This document shows positions 54,801 to 63,800 of a DNA stretch of 64,000 bases, piece after piece. The notes below the pieces were generated by a model. It searched no databases, was not told the origin of the DNA, and saw only the letters and a program-made list of their open reading frames with translations. Source of the stretch: Saprospiraceae bacterium. Its GTDB lineage: Bacteria; Bacteroidota; Bacteroidia; Chitinophagales; Saprospiraceae. Position 1 is the stretch's first letter; each line of letters begins with the position of its first letter. The DNA is taken from NCBI GenBank assembly GCA_022841745.1, contig JALHQW010000009.1, forward strand, positions 1-64,000, written 5' to 3'. A program made the position numbers and the translations under genes.

Positions 54801-57800
54801 TGTGCTTGGTGGAAGTCGCAAAAAACTGATACCACACGTCCCGGGCGTCCATCAAGTTGCAGTTGTCGTTAGCTGACAAATCTGCGCCCAACGTGCTGCC
54901 CTGTTCCACTGGATTCTGGCAACCTTGCGCATTGGAGTTAAGTGTCAAGGCGACAGCGCTGTTGCAAACGTCGTTGACAGGGGGAGTTGACAGGCATATC
55001 CTAAATTGCTGGTAACTATTGGAGGCCTCCGTAAACACCCGTATAAAATAGGTGCTGCCGACCGTAAGCCCATTCAGGCGCTGAATTCCCTCCTTGGCAC
55101 AAACTATTGAATTGAGGTTGTTGCAAGCTCCACCCCCGAAAGCCTCAAACCAAACATTGCCGCTTCCCTTGACATGTCCTATTCCGTAAATCGAAACTAC
55201 CTGATCAGTCCCAGTGGCCACAAACTTGTACCAAACATCGTCGTCCGATACTTTGCCATTGCAGTCTGCTAGGCTTCGGGTGGCACCTTCCGTAGTTCCT
55301 TCAATGGCCGTTGTGCAATAAGCTTGGTTGCTGACCGACAAAAGGACTGCCCCCGAACATTCATCGTTGGTGGGCGCTGCTGGCACTTTCGATAGGCAGA
55401 TGTCAAAATTTGCGAAATCTTCACCGAGGTTGTTGACTTGGGGCAAGACTACCCGGAAATAGTAGTTGGAGCCGTTCGTCAAACCAGACACAAAGAAAAC
55501 GGAATCTGTCTGGCACCAGACCGGTGTCAATGTGGCGCAGGCGCCACTGAGCATTTGCACCGTCATGGATGTACCGTTTGCACCAAACTCTGCGCCTCTT
55601 ATATTCCTTAGCGTGAGCACGTAATCCGACTGCATGGCAGTGAACTTGTACCAAACGTCGCTGGTTGCAGCCCCACATGCGCCAGGAACAGTTGCGTGGG
55701 AAGCGTAATAGGTTGTCCCTGCCAGAAAATCGCTACAGGTCAATGTTTCATTGACGGGAAGCGTGAAGGCCCCTGCACAAGGGTCGTTTTCTGGAGCGGG
55801 TGGCGTGGTCAACACGCAAACATCGAAATTGGCATAGATGCCGGGCTGCTTGGTGAAAACCCTGAGCCGGTAATTGGTTCCAGGGGTTAGGTTGTTGAAC
55901 TGGTACTTATTGTTGGAAATCAACCCAGCGCAGGCTACGAACCCTCCCGAGGTACAAGTGCTGTTGTACAGTTGGACGCCCATGACTTGATTGGCACTTG
56001 TATTGTTGCCAAATGCAACTGCGACGTTTCCAAACGAAACAACATGAGAAGTCCAAGTAGCGGTAAAGGAGTACCAAACCTCATCAAAGGCTTCGTCTCC
56101 CGAGCAACCGTTGTTGCCCCATGCCGAAGAAGCGCCAAGGGTCGTGCCCGAAACAGACTGCTCACAAAAATAACCCGGGCTCACTGGAACTGGGGTTGCG
56201 TTCGAACAAGCATCGTTGGCTGGTGCTGTTGGCGGTGTGGACAGGCACATCTTGAAAGAAAGGTATCCAGTATTCGAAGCGCTGTAACATCTCAGGAAAT
56301 AGGTGGAGCCTATGTTAAGCCCGGTCAATATCTTGGTGGACAGCGTATTGTCAAGGGCTTCGGAACATTCCAAAGAAGTCAGGGATGTACAGGTCCCCGA
56401 AAACAGCTCGACAATCAGGTTGCCAGAATTTGCATAGGAAGGGATTGGCGTAACGTCCTGGATGGTCACCAGTTGAACCGTGCTGGTTGCCGTAAATTTG
56501 AACCAAACATCGTCATCTGCGGTGGTATTGGCCAAACATGCAGCAATTGATTGGGTTGCCTGACTGGTATTGTAGGTCGTTGGCGTACAATTCAAGTTGC
56601 TCGATACGGGAAGTATCGTTGCGCTCAAGCATTCATCATTTACGGCTTGAACAGGGTTACTGTCAATGCAAATACTAAAATCAGAGAACTGACTGTTGGC
56701 GGCGGTATAAATTCGGATATGGTATTGTTCCCCTATGTTCAGGTTGTTCATGACGAACATATTGCCTACGTTGGGCGAGCAAGTAATGCTCGTGAAATTG
56801 CCCGGAGTGCCACTGAAGATTTCAAATGCCAACGGAGAGGTGTAGTTGAATATCCGCAAAACATGCACCGTAGCGGTGGCTGTGAACTTATACCATACAT
56901 CATCATCGGCAAACTGCCCGGAAGTGCAAGCCGGCAGTGTTTGTGTGGCAAACTGGGTGGAACCCAAAAGACTCAATCCACAGTAACTGCCTGAGGAGAT
57001 AGGAACGACCACGGCGTCGAGTGGCTCATCGTTGATGAAGGAAGGCGTGAACTTCCGGTAATCTCCCAAATTGTTTGTCCCATCATGTCCCGTTCCTGCC
57101 CACAACTGGCCCTTTACGGAAAAAGCAGTAGCACGTGACCTGCCTTGTGCGCCAATATTTTGGCGGGCCTTCCAACCGGTGTTAGGGTTGAACTCCCAGA
57201 AATCCCGGTAATGTGTTGCCCCTTGGTTGCCCGTACCGACATATGCATGATTGGCCATGTAAAGGCCAAAAGCATCTTTACGCCCTGCGCCAGGGAAAGC
57301 AGATAGCGCTGTCCAGACCTGAGTGGCTGGGTTGAAGGAATAAAAATCGCTAAGGTAGCTGCTCCCATTGTAGCCCAACCCGACATAACCTGTGTTGCCA
57401 ATGGAAAAGCCCACAGCCCCTTCACGTACGCCAGGAATGTTATTGGGTATAGCAATCCACTGGTTGGCCACTGGGTCATATTGGTAGAAGTCATTGCTAT
57501 AGGTCGGGGAACTGAAGCTGCCCTTCTTGCCCGTGCCAACATATCCTTTGTTCTCTATGGAAAAACCAACGGCCGACCAACGGCCATTGCCAGGGATGTC
57601 TGCTTTTTGCGTCCAGGTATTGGTAATCGGATTGTATTCCCAGAAGTCGGCCTTGGCCGATGTCCCACTGTACCCAGCTCCCACAAAGCCTCGGTTTCCA
57701 ATTGAAAAACCTATTGCTTCTTCACGTGCTCCACCTGGCAAATTTGCCTTTTGAGTCCAAGTATTGGCGACTGGGTCATATTCCCAGAAGTCGTTCAAAT

Positions 57801-60800
57801 AAGTATTTCCTGTTTTGCCTCCCCCTATGTATGCTTTTTCACCGATGGTCAGTGCTATGGCACCTTCCCGGGCAATATTGGCAAACGGCGGTATGGTGTC
57901 CCAACGCCCTACCGTCTGGTTCGAAAGGCTGGAGACAAAAATCGGCAATACCGCTGCTTGCCCCAGTCCGCAATCGTTGATTCCGGCACAACTAAGGTTG
58001 CCGGAAGTTGCATTCGAGGCAAAGCTGAGCGTGATGCTTGTGCCTGAACCACTAATGGTAGCACCGGTACCAGTGTAGGCCCACTGGTAAGAAGACGCGT
58101 TGGGAATTACTGGCACTGTGTATGCCATGCTGTTTTGCCCAGGCGAAACGTGCTGGTTGCCATAGATGACCGTTGCTGGGGACGGATAGAACTTGGCTGT
58201 GAGTTTCGTTGGGGACTCAATCGGTATCGATGGAGGGTCACTGCTAACTATGCGGAAACGGTACTGGTTGCCCCCAGCCAAGTTGTTGGGAACGATTGCA
58301 TTAATGACCCCTGCCGTATTTGACAGTTTTGTACCAAGGTTTATCGGGTTGTCGAAGCAACCATTTGGGCTGGAAAGCTGTATCGTGAAAATATTTCCAG
58401 CATTAAAGGTGCCAGTAATACCATAAGCCACTGTTATTGTGTCACCAAAGCAAAGGTTTGAATTGGGAGATGGGCCAGCGATCACGCTTCTCGTGTTTAT
58501 CGGATTGTACTTCCAAAGTTCAATGCCCGTATTGCCATCATCCGCTGCAAAGAAAAGGACGTTGTTAAATACTGTTAGCCCGATAGGTGTTGAACCTTGG
58601 CTGCCCAAGCGCAAATCGCCAACAAGCGAAGTACCACTCGCAGTTCCGTCGGTTCTCCACAGTTCGTAGCCGTTGACACCATCGTCAGCAGTAAAATAGA
58701 CCCAACCATTCATGAACGTGAATCCAGAAGGGTTGGAACTGCCTGTACCGCAGTTGATGTCCTTCAATAGATAGGTTGTGGAATCCTGGCCTTTGCTTAT
58801 CCATAGCTCCTTCCCATTTGCTCCATCGTTGGCAGCAAAAAACAGGATGCCGCCATAATAGGCCAAGTGCTGGATTTGAGAAGACCCAGCGCCAGGAAGG
58901 ATATCTTTTACCCGGTAGGTACTATCTGGCACATTGCTGTTGGTGTTAAATTTTGAAATCCATAACTCCTGTCCCGAACTGCCATCGTCTGCCACGAAAA
59001 ACAAGGCGTCTTTTTGAGGAGTGAGGGGCTTTGCTGGTGTCAGCTGTGATGGGAAGGAGCCAGTTGCTCCTGGCCTTACATCTTTTACAACCTGATAAGA
59101 ATTGGTATATTTGAGCAGTTCGTTTCCTTCAACATCGGTTTTTGCACTAAAGAAAATTGCACCATTTAGCTCGGTGAATGAAGCAGGATCTGAGCTAGCG
59201 CTAGATATATTGGCTAATATACCGATTTGATTGCTGGTAATATTATAGTACCAAGGCTCGGTTCCATCTGTGCCGTTGTTTGCCGCAAAAAACAAGTAAT
59301 CGCCAATTTTTGAAATTGGAGTGCCTGAAGCACTGAGCCCGTTACAAGTGCCCCCACAGATGTCGCTCACCAAAGTAACGGTTGATGTGCCATTGGACAT
59401 GTAAAGCTCATTACCTGTGGCAGAAAGATTCGCGTTGAAATAGACATTTCCATTCGCCGATGTTATAAATGACGGTTCGGAACTACCAGTGCCAGGTACA
59501 GCATCCAATACTATGGTAGTACCATTGGCAGTGCCATCACTTTTCCAAAGTTCCCTGCCAGTGGTACTCTCATTTGCTTTAAATACTAGATTGCCATTTA
59601 GCTCAGCAAGTGAATTTCCCGAAGCCTGAAAGGCTGAGTTGGAACCGGAATTGATGTTCTTTACCAAACTTGTACCTGCGGTCGTTCCAGTAGTTACGTA
59701 AAGCTCTTTACCTGTTGCCCCTTCAGTAGCTGTGAAGAATAACGCAGAACCAACCTGAATCAAATCTCCAGGGGTTGAGGAACTTGTACCGCTACTGACA
59801 TCTTTAACCAATTCAAAGCCTAAGAAAGCTGGATTTGGATATAGCGATACTGGGATACTATATAAGGCTCCGGTACCACAGGCATTTATGCCAGCAACCC
59901 TCAAGTTGCCAGCCGTAGCATTCACCGAATAAGCAACTGTTACAGAAGCGCCATTGCCAGTGATAGTAACGCCTGTACCTGTGTACGACCATTGGTAAGT
60001 AGTAGCGTTGACAATGGGTGGCGTGGAATAGGTATACGTACTACCCAACAGCACAGTAGTGCTACCCGTTATAGAAGAAGGCGTAAAGGGAATGGTGTTG
60101 ATAAAAATATTGGCCCCATTGTCCGGGCTTGGGTGAACTGGATCAGATGAAACGATCCTGACCCGATATCCGCTGCCATAGGGTGTATTTGCCGGAATGG
60201 TCGCATTGATGGTTCCAGAGCTGATTCCAGTCAATGTGCCTATGTTCACTGGGTTTGAAAAGCTGCCAGTTGCATCAGATAGTTGGGCAGTGAAAATATT
60301 TCCGGCATTAAGGTTCCACAGCGTTGTAAAGCCAATATTGATTGCTGAGCCGGCACAGATAGTATCTACTACTGGGCTTGTAATGATGGGGCTAGGGTTG
60401 TTTCTAAATACAGATATTATGTTCCCACCTGCCCCACTATTAATATATCCAACCGATATGTCAGGTTTGCCGTCGCCATCAATGTCGCCTATTGCTACAG
60501 AACGGGGTTTTATACCTGTCGCAATGTCTAATTTTTGTGCTAAAGCAATATTACCTGATGACGAGGTATTTTTTAGTATTGAAATCGAGTTCCCACCTGT
60601 TCCATCAAACGCATTGGCAACAATCAAATCAGATTTTCCATCTCCATTCATGTCGCCAGATCCAATCCATGCAGGTTGGGTGCCCGTTGTATAATCAACT
60701 TTTGGTGAAAATGAACTACTATTGATAACACCAGACGTTGAAATATTTCTCAATATAGAAATGCTGTTGCCCGACTCATTCGAACTGACCAAGTCCAATT

Positions 60801-63800
60801 TGCCATCATAGTCTAAATCGTTGACGATGATGCCGATTGGTAAAGCACCAGTAGCAAAATCAACCTTGGAAGCAAAAGACCCAGCATTGATTACACCTAT
60901 TTGTCCTATATTTTTTAAGACGGATATTGAATTGGCCCCAGCCCCATAGTTGGCAGTTGCAATATCTACCTTGCCGTCGCCATCCATATCACCGATGGCA
61001 ATTTGTGCTGGACTTGTTCCTGTTGCAAAATCAACTTTGGGATCAAAAGAACTGGTGTTGATGACTCCCGCTACTGATGTGTTCCTGAATATAGAAACAC
61101 TATTGCCACCAGCGCCATTGAAGTGGTTACCTGCAATAATTTCGGATTTTCCGTCGCCGTCCAAATCGGCTATAGCAACGGAGTAAGGGTCAGCACCTGT
61201 TGTAAAGTCAACTTTTGTAGAAAAAGCAATAGTCCCAGCAGTAGAAGTGTTCCTAAATACGGAAATAGCTGTTCCATTATAGTTTGCCACAGCTATATCC
61301 ATTTTGCCATCACCGTCAAGGTCCCCGACAGCTACACAGGTCGGAGAAGCGCCCGTAGCAAAATCAACTTTAGCTGCCAATGAGCTACTTGTTATGCTTC
61401 CTATAGTGGCTGTGTTTCTATAAATCGATATAGTGTTGCTATTGGTGTTCGCAACAACCAAATCTGCCTTGCCATCCCCATCAAGGTCCCCAACGGCTAC
61501 GGATTGTGGTCTTGTGCCAGCCGCAAAATCAACTTTTGGCATGAGGTCGGCTGCGGTAATATTTGGCTTACTTGGTGAGAAAATAGGTGTAAAAGATAGT
61601 TTAGAATAGGCTGTCCTATCTCCAACTTTAACAGTTATAGGAGCATAAATTGCCCCCGTAGGCACGTTCACTGTCAGCTGCGTTGCAGTGGCCGCCGTAA
61701 CCGTAGCCTGTGTGGCGCCGAAGCGCACCAAGTTGTTGGATGGCGTCGTGCTGAAGTTTGTGCCGGCTATCGTCACCGTTGAGCCCACTTGGCCTGAGGT
61801 AGGCGTGAAAGATGTGATAGTCGGAAAAAAAATTGGGTTGTTTCTTAGAATGGAAATAGTGGCACTATTTCCATTCACTAGCGCTAGGTCAGGTTTCTCA
61901 TCCCCATCCAAATCTCCGATAGCAACTGAGAATGGCTGGTCACCTGTTGTTAAATCCACTTTAGCTGCAAAGGAATTGGCCGTTATGTCTCCAGGTACAG
62001 CCTGATTCCTGAAAACTGAAATATTATCAGTTGCCCCGTTCGTTACCGCTAAGTCGAGTTTGCTATCGCCATCCAAATCGCTAATAGCTACGGAAAAACA
62101 ACCATTTCCTGCTGCAAAGTCAACCTTTGTAGCAAATGAACTACTGGTAATTGGGCCAGTTGTAGAGGTGTTTCTCAAAACTGAACTTGAATTTCCGCCC
62201 CCATTGGCTGTTGCCAAATCCGGTTTACCGTCCCCATCCAAATCTCCTATAGCTACACCATAGGGCGTAGAACCTGTTGAAAAATCAACCTTTGCAGCAA
62301 ATGAGCTGCTGGAAATCGCACCAATTGAAGAGGTATTGTAAAATACAGAAACTGTGGCTGCGCCCCTGTTGACTGCTACCATTTCAAGTTTTCCGTCGCC
62401 TTCCAAATCACCAATAGCCACAAAATAGGGAGTGGTTCCAGTGGTAAAATCAACTTTAGCTGCAAAAGAACTGGTGGTTATGCTTCCACTTGTCGAGATA
62501 TTTTTTAGTACCGATAAAGAGTTGCTGGTACCATTAGAGGTAATGATATCAATCTTGCCATCCCTGTCCAAATCCCCTGTCGTGACCCAATTGGGAAAGG
62601 TAGCAGTAGCAAAATCCACTTTAGTTGCAAAGGAACTGGTGGTAATAGAACCTACGGTGGATGTATTTCTAAATACCGAGACAGTATTACTGATTCCGTT
62701 TGAAACTACGATGTCCAATTTGCCGTCACCATCTAAATCGGCTATTGCAACGGCTGTAGGTGCCGACCCTGTAGTAAAATCCACTTTGGCAGCAAAGGAA
62801 CCCGTGGTAATACTTCCTACTGTGGAAGTATTCCTGTAAACAGAAACTGTAGGGTTGCCATTATTTGCGACTACTAAGTCCGATTTGCCGTCTCCATCTA
62901 AATCGCCAATAGCTACTGAATGAGGGTCAGCCCCTGTTGCAAAATCAACCTTTGGCTGGAAATCCGCTGCAGTAATTTGTTGTTTGCTGGGAGAAAAAAC
63001 TGGTAAGAAAGGCAGAGCAGAACTTGCTGTCCTATCTGCCACCTTCACCGTCACGGGGCCGAACGTCGCCCCAGCCGGAACAGTCACCGTCAGCTGCGTA
63101 GCTGTGGCAGCCGTCACCGTTGCCTGCGTGGCGCCGAAGCGCACCAGGTTGTTCGCAGGTGTTGTGCTGAAGTTGGTGCCGGTGATAGTTACGACTGTGC
63201 CAACTGGGCCACTTAATGGAGTGAAGGATGTTATAGTGGGTAGCAATACCGGGTTGTTTCGAAGTACTGATAAAGAGTTTGGATAATTTGAACTAACCAA
63301 ATCCGATTTCCCATCTCCATCAATATCTGAAACAACAATTCCATAGATGCTGGAACCAAGAGGTATATCCACCTTGGGGGCAAATGAACTTGGATCGATG
63401 ACGCCTGAAGTTGCAGTGTTTCTTAAAATGGTAATTGTCTTGCTAGTAAAGTTGGATACAGCTAAGTCTGCCTTGCCATCCCCATCCAGGTCCCCTATTC
63501 CAAGTGACAAGGGGTTTGCCCCAACACCAAAATCTACTTTGGCAGCAAACGAGGAGCTATTAATTGTGCCAACCGTGGAAGTATTTCTAAGAATTGAGAT
63601 TGACTGGGCATTGTCATTTGACACGATCAATTCAAGCTTCCCATCTCCATCTACGTCACCAGTTTCAACCCATTGCGGGGCGCTACCAGTGCTGAATGCC
63701 ACACGGGCAGAGAAGGAATTGCTGTTAATAACACCTATAATTGATGTATTCCTATAGACTGAAACAGTGTTATCCACTAAATGGTCGGCAACGGCTATAT

